DNA from: Anaerolineae bacterium | Lineage (GTDB): Bacteria; Chloroflexota; Anaerolineae; Anaerolineales; UBA11579 | Direction: 5' to 3' | Length of the DNA: 64,000 nt | NCBI GenBank assembly: GCA_004297445.1 | Contig: SCUK01000061.1 | Location: forward strand, 52,310 to 116,309 | Notes under the pieces: generated by a model | Told to the model about the DNA's origin: nothing | What the model saw: only the letters and a program-made list of their open reading frames with translations | The model's database searches: none | Made by a program: the position numbers and the translations under genes | In this document: positions 36,351 through 47,130 of the stretch, in pieces | Layout: each line of letters opens with the position of its first letter | Numbering within the stretch: the first letter of the stretch is position 1

Positions 36351-39300
36351 CTAGCGCTTGCCGCGCCGGCCGCGGCGGCGTTTGCCGCTGGCCGAATCCT
36401 GTGCCGGGGTGTCGTTTTCGTCGCTGGGCGGCTGGGGAGTGGCGGGTGCGCCCTGGGCGAGCTGGGCGGCGGCCGGCACAGTCTGCGGTGCGGCTTGCGC
36501 CGGGGCAGCCTGCGGTGTGCGGAAGGCGGTGAACATGCGGTTAACCACGCTGGAGCGCATATCGTTGAACAGTTGGGCGAACATCTGCGAGGCGCGCGCT
36601 TTGTATTCCACCAGCGGGTCGCGCTGGCCGTAGGCTTCCAGCCCAATCGACACCCGCAGGGATTCCATCTGGGTCAGGTACTCGATCCACAGTTCGGAAA
36701 TCACGCGCAGGATGAGGCCGCGGTAGGTCTCGGTGATTTCCTGGCGGCCAATCTCTTCAATCGCGGCCTGCTGGTGTTCGGCTGCCAGGCTGCTCATCGG
36801 CTGGCCCTTGAGTCGGTCAAACTCGCTCTCGCCCAGGCGTTCGGTCAGGCGGCCGCGGGCCGCGCGGCGCAGCATCGCCATTGGGCTGGTCTTGCGCTGC
36901 TCCCACACCGCCATGCCGTAGATGCGGGTCAGGGTATCCAGCGCGCCTTCCAGGTGGGTCAGGATGCGCTCGGCCAGGTCATCGCTTTCATCGTCATCCA
37001 GCCGCTGGGCGGCATGGTAGTAATAGGTCAGGCGGGTGATGCGCATGCGCACCTGGCGATGGGTTTTCTTATCAAAGGCCACCAGTTCGCCGTGCGGCAT
37101 GGCCAATAGCAGCGTCATCAGGTGTTGTTCAGCCAGGGTTTCCGGCAGGCGCGCCAGCAGGCCGTCCAGGTCGCGGGCGATCTGCCCCTGTTCGCCCAAC
37201 AACTGGCTGCGGCGGCTTTCAAAGACGGCTTTCACCGCCGCCAGCAGGGTATCCGTCACGCTGTCCCAGTCGGCTGTTCCCAGTTCGGCGGGGTTGAGTT
37301 CCAGCGGCTGGTTAAGGCGGCGTTCCACTGCGCCCACCACGCGTTGCACCGTCTGGCCGGTCAGCGCACTCTCGATCTGCGTTTCCAGCAGGTCGGCGGC
37401 GGCTTCGGGGTCATCGCGAAGCAGTTTCTGCTGCGGCCCTTCCAGCTTGAGCGGTAGACGCAGCAGGCCTTCGGCTTCGGTCAGCAGGTCGCGCGGGCTG
37501 CGCGTGTCGGTCTCGTCGGCGTAGCGCAGTGCCTCAATGAAGGTGTCCAGCATTTCCGCTTTCTCATTGAGCTGCGTTTCCAGGCGGTCGTGGCTCTGGT
37601 CCAGCAGGTCTTCGGCGCTGCGCAGCAGGTGGGCTTCCTCGGCGTCAATTGACTCGGCGGCCAGCGCCAGCAGGGCGCCGCGCGCCGCGGGCTTGTTTGC
37701 TGCGCCGGCTTCCTTGAGCTCATCCAGCAGCAGGCGATAGGTGAACGAGGGGAAGGCGATCTGCCCAGCAAGCAGGGTGGGCTGAATCTGTTCCAGCCAG
37801 GCCAGCAGTTTCCACGGGCCCTCGTCCCCTGCCAGGTCTTCCGGCACGCGCCGCTCCACTTCCATTTGCAGCATTTCGCGCACATCGCCGCTGAGGTCGT
37901 CCTTCATAAAGATGGTGTCGCGCTGGGCGTAGACCGTGGCGCGCTGGCTGTTGAGCACGTCGTCGTATTCCAGCAGGTGTTTGCGGCTGTCGAAGTTGGC
38001 GCCTTCCACCCGCGTCTGGGATTGTTCCACCACGCGGCTCACGATGCCGTGTTCCAGCGGGATGGCGTCGTCCATGCCGAGGCGCAGCATCATACCTTCC
38101 ACCTGCTGGCCGCCAAACAGGCGCATCAGTTCATCCTGCAGCGAGAGGAAGAAGCGCGAGGAGCCGGGGTCGCCCTGGCGGGCGGCGCGGCCGCGCAGCT
38201 GGTTGTCAATGCGCCGCGCTTCGTGGCGTTCCGAACCCACCACATGCAGGCCGCCCAGCGATTTGACCTTCTCCATCTCGTCCATCGAGCGCAGGAAAAG
38301 GCCGGCTTCGGCGGCATAGATGCCGTAGTCTTCGGACTTGAGTTTCTTCAGCGCGTCCAGCCGCTCTTCCATCGTCATGTCAAACGGGTCTTCAATGCCG
38401 GACTTGCGCAAAATGCGGTTAACGCCGGTGAGCACTTCTTCCGCCATCTCGCCGCCGAGCTTGATATCCACGCCGCGGCCGGCCATGTTGGTGGCGATGG
38501 TGACTGCCCCAAATGCGCCCGCCCCGGCGATGATCTGGCTTTCTTCGGTGTGCTTGCGGGCGTTCAACACCTGGTGCGAAATGCCGCGCCGCAACACGTC
38601 CTGCAGGCGTTCCTTGTCCTCGTCGCCCAGCCGAAGCACGGCCATCAGGCGTCCCAGGTTGTCCGGATGTTCCAGCGTGGCGGGCAGACCGAGGTCCTTG
38701 CCCAGTTGGCGCAAGGCGCCGCTGTTCAGCTTCTCCAGCGGTTCGTTCATGAACGCCAGTTCCGGGATGGCGCGGCCATCGTCGCTGCGGTTGTTCTTTT
38801 CGAACCAGGCGTCGCGCAGGGTCAGGAAGTCCAGCAGGCGGCGGATGGCGTCGGCCTTCAGCCGGTTAGACAGGCGCTCGGAATTTTCCACCGAGGTGGT
38901 GCCCACCAGCACCGGCCGCCCGATGATGTGCATCTGCACGATTTCCGCCACAATGGCGCGCAGTTTGGCTTCTTCCGTGCGGTAGACCACGTCCGGGTAG
39001 TCCTTGCGCTTCCACAGCACCGGCAGTTTTTCGGGGTCGCTCTGTTCAATGTAATAGGTGTATTCGTAGCCGTATTCGTCCTTGGCTTTCAGTTGCTCCA
39101 GGTCGGACTCGGGCTGCGCCGCCAGGTACTCCACGTGCGGTGGAATTGCCATCACGTCCAGCGTGTAAATCTTCTCGAATTCTTCGGCTTCGGTCAGCGC
39201 CGTACCGGTCATGCCCGCCAGTTTGTCGTACATGCGGAAGTAGTTCTGGATGGTGATGGTGGCGTGCGTCACGTTTTCCGCCTGGACCTTCACGCCTTCC

Positions 39301-40418
39301 TTGGCTTCCACGGCCTGGTGCAGGCCATCGCTCCAGCGGCGGCCGGGCATCAGGCGGCCGGTGAATTCATCGATGATGATGACCTGGCCGCCCTGTACCA
39401 GGTAGTCCTTGTTGCGTTTGAACAGGAACTGCGCCTTGAGCGCCTGCTGCAGGAAGCCCAGCGTGCGCGCCTGTTCGGGGGTCACGTCTTCCGGGCGGTC
39501 CGGGTCGTTGAGCAGCACGCCCAGTCCCTGCTCCACCTTCACCTGTCCCAATTCGGTGAGTACCACCGTGCGATCTTTCTCGTTGACTTCCACATCTTCC
39601 ATCTGGAGGCGCTTGACCACCACCGCCATCTTTTCGTAATTGGCGGCGTCGTCGTGGCTGGGACCGGAAATGATGAGCGGGGTGCGCGCTTCGTCAATCA
39701 GCACGTTGTCGACTTCGTCGATGACCGCGAAATGATGGCCGCGCTGCACGCGGGCGCCGATATTGAGCGTCATGTTGTCGCGCAGGTAGTCGAAACCGAA
39801 CTCGCTGTTGGTGCCGTAGGTGATGTCGGCGTTGTAGGCGTCAGCGCGGTCCACCAGCGCCAGTTGGTGCTGGTCTTCCTGCTGGTGCTCGCGCGCCAGG
39901 TCGATGAGGAACGCCTTAGTGCTATTCTCAGTGCGGCTGCCCATTTGCAGCACGCCCACGGACAGGCCGAGGAAATCGAAGATGGGTGCCATCCAGCGCG
40001 CATCGCGGCGCGCCAGGTAATCGTTGACAGTGACGAGGTGTACGCCCTTGCTTTCGAGGGCGTTCAGGTAAATCGGCAGGGTGGCGACGAGGGTTTTGCC
40101 CTCGCCGGTGCGCATCTCGGCGATGCGGCCGGCATGCAGGGCGGCCCCGCCGATGAGCTGCACGTCGTAAGGACGCAGGCCCAGCGTACGTTTGCTGGCC
40201 TCGCGCACCACCGCAAAGGCTTCCACCAGCAGGTCATCCAGCGTTTCGCCGGCTTCCAGGCGCGCTTTGAATTCAGGCGTTTTGGCCTTCAGGGCGTCGT
40301 CGCTCAGCGCCTCGAAATCGGATTCGAGGGCGTTGATATCCTCCACCAGCGCGCCAAATTCGGTCAGGGTGCGCTTGCTGGGGTCGCCCCCCATGCGTTT
40401 GATAATTCCACGTAACAT
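36351..40418 (-). CDS. secA: preprotein translocase subunit SecA, unusually long (1355 aa)
   Basis: [69 protein letters not shown]. Confidence 0.96.
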   Translation of the reverse strand: MLRGIIKRMGGDPSKRTLTEFGALVEDINALESDFEALSDDALKAKTPEFKARLEAGETLDDLLVEAFAVVREASKRTLGLRPYDVQLIGGAALHAGRIAEMRTGEGKTLVATLPIYLNALESKGVHLVTVNDYLARRDARWMAPIFDFLGLSVGVLQMGSRTENSTKAFLIDLAREHQQEDQHQLALVDRADAYNADITYGTNSEFGFDYLRDNMTLNIGARVQRGHHFAVIDEVDNVLIDEARTPLIISGPSHDDAANYEKMAVVVKRLQMEDVEVNEKDRTVVLTELGQVKVEQGLGVLLNDPDRPEDVTPEQARTLGFLQQALKAQFLFKRNKDYLVQGGQVIIIDEFTGRLMPGRRWSDGLHQAVEAKEGVKVQAENVTHATITIQNYFRMYDKLAGMTGTALTEAEEFEKIYTLDVMAIPPHVEYLAAQPESDLEQLKAKDEYGYEYTYYIEQSDPEKLPVLWKRKDYPDVVYRTEEAKLRAIVAEIVQMHIIGRPVLVGTTSVENSERLSNRLKADAIRRLLDFLTLRDAWFEKNNRSDDGRAIPELAFMNEPLEKLNSGALRQLGKDLGLPATLEHPDNLGRLMAVLRLGDEDKERLQDVLRRGISHQVLNARKHTEESQIIAGAGAFGAVTIATNMAGRGVDIKLGGEMAEEVLTGVNRILRKSGIEDPFDMTMEERLDALKKLKSEDYGIYAAEAGLFLRSMDEMEKVKSLGGLHVVGSERHEARRIDNQLRGRAARQGDPGSSRFFLSLQDELMRLFGGQQVEGMMLRLGMDDAIPLEHGIVSRVVEQSQTRVEGANFDSRKHLLEYDDVLNSQRATVYAQRDTIFMKDDLSGDVREMLQMEVERRVPEDLAGDEGPWKLLAWLEQIQPTLLAGQIAFPSFTYRLLLDELKEAGAANKPAARGALLALAAESIDAEEAHLLRSAEDLLDQSHDRLETQLNEKAEMLDTFIEALRYADETDTRSPRDLLTEAEGLLRLPLKLEGPQQKLLRDDPEAAADLLETQIESALTGQTVQRVVGAVERRLNQPLELNPAELGTADWDSVTDTLLAAVKAVFESRRSQLLGEQGQIARDLDGLLARLPETLAEQHLMTLLLAMPHGELVAFDKKTHRQVRMRITRLTYYYHAAQRLDDDESDDLAERILTHLEGALDTLTRIYGMAVWEQRKTSPMAMLRRAARGRLTERLGESEFDRLKGQPMSSLAAEHQQAAIEEIGRQEITETYRGLILRVISELWIEYLTQMESLRVSIGLEAYGQRDPLVEYKARASQMFAQLFNDMRSSVVNRMFTAFRTPQAAPAQAAPQTVPAAAQLAQGAPATPQPPSDENDTPAQDSASGKRRRGRRGKR

Positions 40419-40593
40419 GTAGGTCAGTTCTCCGGCAGGCCATTATACTCGCTGGGTGTCGGCTGCCGCGTAAGAAGGGTGTTAGAGGAAACGCCCACGT
40501 ACTAGCCCCTTAGAACCCTTGCCATAGCATTTGCCTTCTGCTATCGTTTTAGGCAGTAGTGGCCTGATTGGTTGATTATTTGGAGGAGACCTC

Positions 40594-42759
40594 ATGAAGA
40601 TTTCATCCCCTGCCGCGGCGCCCCGCTTGCTGTTGGTGCTGGCCCTGCTGGCGCTGGCCTGCGGCCCGCTGGACCTGGCGCGCCAGATATTGGAGGGGCT
40701 GGCGGCCACGCCAACGCCCACCGCCAGTTTTGAACTGCATGAGAGCAGTATCTGGTATGTGACCAAGGAAGGGGACGACCTGAATTCCTGTGACTCGCCG
40801 GAACAGGCCTGCCTGACCATTACCGAGGCTGTGGCCCGCGCCGATGACGATGATGTCATTAACATCGGCGCGGGCGTATTTGCCGAGACGATGACAAGCC
40901 AACAGGCGCTCGTCCTTACCGAAAATCTGGTGCTGCGCGGGGTGGGCATTGATGCCACTGTTATTGATGGCGGGGGGACGCGCGGCGGCATTTTTATGTC
41001 GTCGGACGCGATTGTGACGATACGCAACCTCAGCGTCAGCAATGCCGTGGTGGGCGCTCCGGGCAACTGCATCAGCGTCCGCAATGAGGCTTCGGCCCGC
41101 ATCCAGGATGTGAAACTGGAGAACTGCGCGCCCAATGGCCTTGAGCACCTGGGCACCGGCCAGGTCACCTTGCTGAACGTGGAAGTCACGGCCGCCGTAC
41201 AGGCAGGCGTGTTCGCCGGCGGCGAGATGGAAGTGCAGGGTGGGCGCTTCCATGCCAACGGGACTTCCGGCATTCTCTCCATTTTTAGCGGGCGACTCGC
41301 GCTTACCGATTCGCTGGTGGAAGATAACGTGGGCGATGGATTGACGCTTAACGGGATCGACGAAGTGAGCGGCGCCATCATCCGCAACAACGGCTTCATC
41401 AGCCCCAACCATTCCGGGGTGGGGGTGGGCGGCCAGGCAACGCTGACCAACGTCCATATTACCGCCAATGACTACGGCATCCGCGTTCAGGAAAGCGGGG
41501 AACTTACCCTTGTCGGCGGGGAAATCAGCGACCACGTAAAGGTCGGCCTGACGGTAGCAGAAGGCGCCTCGGCGACGCTGACCGGCGCCGTCTTGTCTGC
41601 CAACGGCAGCATCTTCCGCGACACCAGCATTGCCGGGCAGGCCGAAAACAAGGGCACGTTGCTGCTGGTGCGCAGCCTGCTCACCGGCAGCCACAATGGC
41701 GCCATCGTGAATTTCGGCACCGGCTCATTCACCTTGCGCGAAACAGCGGTGGTGGATAGCGGCGGCAGCCTGCCTGCCCTGGTCAATTATGAAGACGGCC
41801 GCGGCCTCATTGAGCGCAGCCTGTTCGCCGACAACCACGCCAGTGCCGGAGCCATCGACAATCGCGGTATCCTCAGTCTGATTAATTCCACCGTGTCCGG
41901 GTCAGACGGTAACGGCATCATGGCCGTGAGCGGCAGTCTTTCCCTTTCGTATGTCACCATCGCCGACAATGCCGGGATTGGCCTCGTCTCTCAAACTGGG
42001 GCCGCCGCGGTGGCCCGCGTTGAAAACGTGCTGGTGGCGCGCAATGGTCTTGAGGATTGCCAGGTGAGCACCGCCGCGGGTGTCGTTCCCCTGCCGTTGA
42101 GCGGCGTCAACATCGATACCGACGGGCGCTGCCGCTTTGGTCTCACCTATGCCCCTGCGGCTCTGCTGCTGGATGTGCTGGCAGACAATGGCGGGTTCAC
42201 CTTCACCCATGCGCTGTTGCCCGGCAGCCCGGCTATTGAGTCGGCCACGGGGACCTGCCCCGCCACCGACCAGCGCAGTGATGAGTTCACCCGCCCGTTT
42301 GGCCCGGCGTGTGATGTGGGCGCCTACGAAGCAGGCGGGGTGATATTGAGCCTGCCCGCCACGCTTGAAATCCCCACTGAAACCCCCACGCCGGAAGCCC
42401 CCCAACAACCCTCGCTTACGGTGAACACCGACACCGCCTGTTACAACGGGCCGGGGCAGGGCTGGCCCTACCTGCTGACGGTGAACGCGGGCACCACGCT
42501 TCCCCTGGTGGGCTACGGCTTCCAGCCCGGCTGGTATGTCGCCCAGCATCCCACGGTGCAGGGCGTCCTGTGCTGGCTGGCCGAGACGGATGTCACCCCC
42601 AATGTGCCATTGGAAACGCTGCGGCTGATTTCCATCCCGCCCAGGATCACGGCCACGCCCGCGGCCACCAAACCCCCGGACCAGGACCCGCGCGAGACGA
42701 AAACGCCGCAGCCCACGCCCTGCCCCACCAACCCCAATAGCCAGCAGCCCGAATGCTGA
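40594..42759 (+). CDS. lipoprotein with right-handed beta-helix repeats and SH3-like C-terminal region
   Basis: LALACGPLD lipobox; repeated V.I.N.G/T.t.n.a pattern. Confidence 0.8.
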   Translation: MKISSPAAAPRLLLVLALLALACGPLDLARQILEGLAATPTPTASFELHESSIWYVTKEGDDLNSCDSPEQACLTITEAVARADDDDVINIGAGVFAETMTSQQALVLTENLVLRGVGIDATVIDGGGTRGGIFMSSDAIVTIRNLSVSNAVVGAPGNCISVRNEASARIQDVKLENCAPNGLEHLGTGQVTLLNVEVTAAVQAGVFAGGEMEVQGGRFHANGTSGILSIFSGRLALTDSLVEDNVGDGLTLNGIDEVSGAIIRNNGFISPNHSGVGVGGQATLTNVHITANDYGIRVQESGELTLVGGEISDHVKVGLTVAEGASATLTGAVLSANGSIFRDTSIAGQAENKGTLLLVRSLLTGSHNGAIVNFGTGSFTLRETAVVDSGGSLPALVNYEDGRGLIERSLFADNHASAGAIDNRGILSLINSTVSGSDGNGIMAVSGSLSLSYVTIADNAGIGLVSQTGAAAVARVENVLVARNGLEDCQVSTAAGVVPLPLSGVNIDTDGRCRFGLTYAPAALLLDVLADNGGFTFTHALLPGSPAIESATGTCPATDQRSDEFTRPFGPACDVGAYEAGGVILSLPATLEIPTETPTPEAPQQPSLTVNTDTACYNGPGQGWPYLLTVNAGTTLPLVGYGFQPGWYVAQHPTVQGVLCWLAETDVTPNVPLETLRLISIPPRITATPAATKPPDQDPRETKTPQPTPCPTNPNSQQPEC

Positions 42760-42765
42760 AGTAAG

Positions 42766-42804
42766 AAGACATCCCCGGATCCACCATCGAACCGGGGATG
42801 TCTT
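42766..42804. terminator. hairpin, possible terminator
   Basis: AAGACATCCCCGG/CCGGGGATGTCTT 13-bp stem. Confidence 0.65.
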
Positions 42805-42945
42805 CACTGTTCTTTAGAAATCGGATTTCCTCCACCAATTACCCTACTAACCTTAAAGAATTCAATTCTTTAAGCCGCCCGCAGGCAGGGCGTTGGGAGC
42901 CGGATGCTATAATCCGACTCGACCGTTTTCCCGGCCGTTTGACCC

Positions 42946-45900
42946 ATGTCCGAATTCGTCCATTTGCACGTCCACACCCAGTATTCGCTGTTGGATGGCT
43001 TCAGCCACATCCCGCAACTGGTGACGCGCGCCAAAGACATGGACATGGGTGCGCTGGGCATTACGGACCACGGCACCCTGTTCGGCGTCATCGATTTCTA
43101 TACCGAGGCCAAAGACCAGGGCATCAAGCCCATCATCGGTCTGGAAGCCTACATGGCCGCCCGCACGATGAAAGACCGCGACAATACCCTGGACCGCCAG
43201 TCTTTCCACCTGTTGCTGCTGGCGGAAAACCAGACCGGCTACCAGAACCTGCTCAAAATCGCCACCGCGGCGCAACTGGATGGCTTCTACTACTACCCGC
43301 GCATTGACCATGACTTCCTGGCTGCCCACAGCGAGGGGTTAATCTGCACCTCCGGCTGTATGAGCGCCGAAGTGCCGCGCGCCCTGGTGCGCGAAAAACC
43401 GGAAGAAGCCATTCGCAAGCTGGACTGGTACTACGAGGTCTTCGGGCCCGACCGCTTCTTCATTGAATTGCAGAGCCATGACATCCCCGAAATCCCCAAA
43501 CTGAACCGCGAACTGCTGGCGCTGGGCGAACGCTATCAGGGTCGCTTTGTCGCTACCAACGACGTGCACTACATCAACAAGGCCGACTCCCGCCTGCAGG
43601 ACATCATGCTGTGTGTGCAGACCAGCAGCCTGTTCAACGAGCCGAACCGCATGAAAATGAGCGACGACTCGTATTACCTCAAGTCGGCGCAGGAAATGAA
43701 GGCGCTGTTTGCCGGTGTGCCGGGTGCGGTGGAAAACACGCTGTTGATTGCCGAACGCTGCAATGTAGACCTCTCGACCGACGGCTACCACCTGCCGGAG
43801 TTCGAAGTGCCCGCCGGGTACGACACCAAGTCCTACCTGCGCCAGCTGTGCGAGACCGGACTGCGCCAGCGCTACAAGGACGATGCCGAACGTCCGGACG
43901 TGCGCCAGCGCCTCGAATACGAACTGGGCGTAATCGATCAGATGGGTTTCAACGCCTACTTCCTCATCGTATGGGACCTGTGCCGCCATGCCAGCGAACT
44001 GGGCATCTGGTACAACGCCCGCGGCTCGGCGGCCGGTTCCATCGTGGCGTACACCCTGGAAATCACGCTGGTCGACCCCATCCAGCATGGGCTGATTTTT
44101 GAGCGCTTCCTTAACCCCGGCCGCGTGTCCATGCCGGACATTGACCTGGACTTTCAGGATGACCGCCGCTATGAGTTGATGGCCTACTGCGCCCAGAAAT
44201 ATGGCGATGACAAAGTGGCCGCCATCATCACCTTCGGCACCATGAAGTCCCGCGCCGCGGTCCGCGATGTGGGCCGTGTGCTCGACATCCCGCAGGGCGA
44301 GGTGGATGCGGTGGCCAAGCTCATCCCGGCCATCCCCGGCAAGGATATGACAATCGCTAGGGCGCTGGAAGAAGTGCCGGACCTCAAGCAGGAATATGCT
44401 CGCAAGGCGTACATCAGGGAACTCATTGACACCGCCAGCCAGATTGAAGGCTCGATTCGTAACGCCGGCACGCACGCCGCAGGGGTGGTGATTACCGACA
44501 AGCCGATTGTCGAGTACATCCCACTGCACCGCCCGACCAACAACTCCGAAGACACGCCCATCAAGACCGTCACCCAGTTCGCGATGGCCACCATCGACAA
44601 GCTCGGCCTGCTCAAAGTGGACTTCCTGGGGCTATCCACCTTGACCATCATGCAGCGGGCGTGCGACATCATCCGCCAGCGCCGCGGCATTAACCTGGAC
44701 CTGTACTCCATCCCGCTGGAGGACGCGCCGACCTACGAAATGCTGGGGCGCGGCGAAACCGCCGGCGTGTTCCAACTGGAAGGCGCGGGCATGACTCGCT
44801 GGGTGAAGGAGATGAAACCCACCCGGCTGGACCATATCGTGGCGATGGTGGCGTTGTTCCGGCCCGGCCCGATGGAATTCATCCCCGACTACATCAAGCG
44901 TATGCACGGTGAGCAGGAAGTGACCTACCGCCACCCGGACATGGCTTCCATCCTGGAAGAAACCTATGGCATCACCGTCTACCAGGAACAGATCATGTAC
45001 ACCGCCATGAAGCTGGCGGGCTACACCGCCTCGGACGCCGATTTCCTGCGCAAGGCGGTGGCGAAGAAAAACGAAGAAGACCTGCGCAAGAACCGCGAAA
45101 AATTCGTGCGCGGCGCGCTGGCCAACGGCGTCACGCAGGTCGTGGCCGACCTCATTTTCAACGACTGGGAAGCCTTCGCCCGCTACGGGTTCCCGAAAGG
45201 CCACGCCGCCGACTATGCGGTCATCGCCGTGGAGACCGCCTACCTGAAGTGCAATTATTCGGTCGAGTACATGACCGCCCTGCTTTCCGTCTCCAAGAAC
45301 GATACCGACAAGGTGGCCTACTACGTGGCGGACTGCCGCAACATGGGCATCGACGTCCTGCCGCCGGACATCAACCGCAGTGATTGGGACTTCAGCATCG
45401 AGGACCGGCCGGAAGGCGGCAGCAACATCCGCTTTGGCCTGGGCGCGGTGAAGAACGTGGGCCAGGGGCCGGTGGAACTCATCATGGAAGCGCGCGCCGG
45501 CAAGCCCTTCACCACCCTCAACGAACTGGCCGAACGCCTGGACCTGCGCAAGGTCGGCAAGCGCGCTCTGGAGTGCCTCATAAAGGTTGGCGCGCTGGAC
45601 AGCTACGGCCCGCGGCTGGCCGTGCTGGAGGCGATGGACTCGCTGGTGGCGTTGAGCAGCAGTACCTGGCAGGCAGTGGAAAGCGGCCAGCTCTCCTTCT
45701 TCGGCGGCGATTCGGGCATCACCCAGACCATCACCCTCGCGCCGGTGAACGAGGATGTCAACCGCCGCGAGATGCTGAACTGGGAGCGCGAACTGGTGGG
45801 CATGTACGTCTCCGACCATCCGCTCAACCCGGTGATGCGCGACCTCAAGCAAATCATCACCCATACCGCCGCCACGCTGGCGCTGGCGGACAACCAGCAG

Positions 45901-47028
45901 CCGGTGCGCGTGGCCGGGCTGGTGAGCCGGGTGCGCAAGCACTACACCAAGAAGGGCGAAGAGATGGCCTTCGTGGGGCTGGAAGACACCCACGGCATCA
46001 TGGAACTGGTCGTCTTCCCCCGCACCTGGCGCGAGTGCGCCAGCCTGCTGGAGTTTGATAAGGTCGTGATTGTGGACGGCAAAGTGGACTCCGCCCAGGG
46101 CGACCCCAAAATCCTGGTGGACCGGGTGCGCACGCAAGAGCGCATCGTGGAGGCGGCTTCGGAAGCCCTGCCGCCACCGGCCGCCGCGCGCCTGAGCGCC
46201 GAAGCCCGGCTGCAATCCGAACTCGAACCCGAAATGCACATGTCCGTTTACCAGCACGATGCGCCCCCCGCCCACGATGAAGCGCTGGACGACGAGGGCG
46301 AGATGGTGTTGACAGTGGCGGAGCCAAAAGGCTATTACGGTCAGGATGATGGCGTGCCGCCCCCGCCGGAGGCCCCGCCCGACCCATGGTTTGATGGGCC
46401 GATGACGCCCGCTCAGGCGCAGCGCACCACCGCCCCCGCGATTTCAGACAGCGGGCTTCAGCCCGCTGCGCCCACTGCGTCAACCCCGAATGCACAGCCG
46501 GAAGACGACGATACGAATGAGATTCCTGAGGAGAGTCCGGCAATGCCCATCACCCCAGACCTGCATCCGGCCATGGCCGCCCCCCCCGAGCCGGAAACCC
46601 CGCGCCCCGCGCCCACGATTTCAGACAGTGGGCTTCAGCCCACTGCGTCACCTGTGCCCGCTGCCTCACCTGCGCCCGTTGCCGCCCAGCCTGTGGAAGA
46701 AGCGCCCCGGCCGGTTGCGCCGCCGCCGGTTATCCTGCCGCAAAAACCGGCCTCCCGCTCGCGCGGTGACGCCCCGCAGATGGTGACAGTTGTGTTGCGT
46801 TCCAGCGGCGACCGGGCGCGCGACATCCTGCGTATGCGCCGCATCCACGGCATGCTCATTTCCTATCCGGGCGATGACCGCTTTGCCATTTACGTCATCG
46901 AGAAGAAGCGCGGCTACCGCCTGGAATTCCCCAACGACTCCACCTTGTTCACCGACGAACTGCGCTCCCGCCTCGAGCAGGTAGTGGGTGCCGAGAACAT
47001 CAAGGTCGAGCCGATACTGTACCAGTAG
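42946..47028 (+). CDS. dnaE: DNA polymerase III subunit alpha
   Basis: PHP domain FVHLHVHTQYSLLDGFSHIPQL; PDIDLDFQDDRR; GFPKGHAADYAVIAVETAYLK; 1360 aa with disordered C-terminal linker. Confidence 0.97.
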   Translation: MSEFVHLHVHTQYSLLDGFSHIPQLVTRAKDMDMGALGITDHGTLFGVIDFYTEAKDQGIKPIIGLEAYMAARTMKDRDNTLDRQSFHLLLLAENQTGYQNLLKIATAAQLDGFYYYPRIDHDFLAAHSEGLICTSGCMSAEVPRALVREKPEEAIRKLDWYYEVFGPDRFFIELQSHDIPEIPKLNRELLALGERYQGRFVATNDVHYINKADSRLQDIMLCVQTSSLFNEPNRMKMSDDSYYLKSAQEMKALFAGVPGAVENTLLIAERCNVDLSTDGYHLPEFEVPAGYDTKSYLRQLCETGLRQRYKDDAERPDVRQRLEYELGVIDQMGFNAYFLIVWDLCRHASELGIWYNARGSAAGSIVAYTLEITLVDPIQHGLIFERFLNPGRVSMPDIDLDFQDDRRYELMAYCAQKYGDDKVAAIITFGTMKSRAAVRDVGRVLDIPQGEVDAVAKLIPAIPGKDMTIARALEEVPDLKQEYARKAYIRELIDTASQIEGSIRNAGTHAAGVVITDKPIVEYIPLHRPTNNSEDTPIKTVTQFAMATIDKLGLLKVDFLGLSTLTIMQRACDIIRQRRGINLDLYSIPLEDAPTYEMLGRGETAGVFQLEGAGMTRWVKEMKPTRLDHIVAMVALFRPGPMEFIPDYIKRMHGEQEVTYRHPDMASILEETYGITVYQEQIMYTAMKLAGYTASDADFLRKAVAKKNEEDLRKNREKFVRGALANGVTQVVADLIFNDWEAFARYGFPKGHAADYAVIAVETAYLKCNYSVEYMTALLSVSKNDTDKVAYYVADCRNMGIDVLPPDINRSDWDFSIEDRPEGGSNIRFGLGAVKNVGQGPVELIMEARAGKPFTTLNELAERLDLRKVGKRALECLIKVGALDSYGPRLAVLEAMDSLVALSSSTWQAVESGQLSFFGGDSGITQTITLAPVNEDVNRREMLNWERELVGMYVSDHPLNPVMRDLKQIITHTAATLALADNQQPVRVAGLVSRVRKHYTKKGEEMAFVGLEDTHGIMELVVFPRTWRECASLLEFDKVVIVDGKVDSAQGDPKILVDRVRTQERIVEAASEALPPPAAARLSAEARLQSELEPEMHMSVYQHDAPPAHDEALDDEGEMVLTVAEPKGYYGQDDGVPPPPEAPPDPWFDGPMTPAQAQRTTAPAISDSGLQPAAPTASTPNAQPEDDDTNEIPEESPAMPITPDLHPAMAAPPEPETPRPAPTISDSGLQPTASPVPAASPAPVAAQPVEEAPRPVAPPPVILPQKPASRSRGDAPQMVTVVLRSSGDRARDILRMRRIHGMLISYPGDDRFAIYVIEKKRGYRLEFPNDSTLFTDELRSRLEQVVGAENIKVEPILYQ
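46439..46470 (+). repeat. in-frame palindromic element copy 1
   Basis: CGATTTCAGACAGCGGGCTTCAGCCCGCTGCG encoding ISDSGLQPA. Confidence 0.85.
46616..46647 (+). repeat. in-frame palindromic element copy 2
   Basis: CGATTTCAGACAGTGGGCTTCAGCCCACTGCG, paired arm changes versus copy 1. Confidence 0.85.
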
Positions 47029-47053
47029 CGGTTGTTAACGTCATGCAAGCCCG

Positions 47054-47080
47054 CGCCCTGCCGAGGCAGGGCGGTTTCTT
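47054..47080 (+). terminator. intrinsic terminator after dnaE
   Basis: CGCCCTGCC ga GGCAGGGCG gtttcttt. Confidence 0.6.
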
Positions 47081-47130
47081 TAATGGTATAAGCAGGGCGA
47101 GTTTGTTTCAGCACGTTGGAGATTAACCGT

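Noticed and set aside
37866-40415. 849-aa ORF antisense to secA
   Set aside because: Shadow frame of a high-GC gene; low-complexity His/Gln/Ala/Val-rich translation and no recognisable domain; secA on the other strand is unambiguous
44632-46275. 547-aa ORF antisense to dnaE
   Set aside because: Shadow ORF of the dnaE coding strand with typical antisense composition
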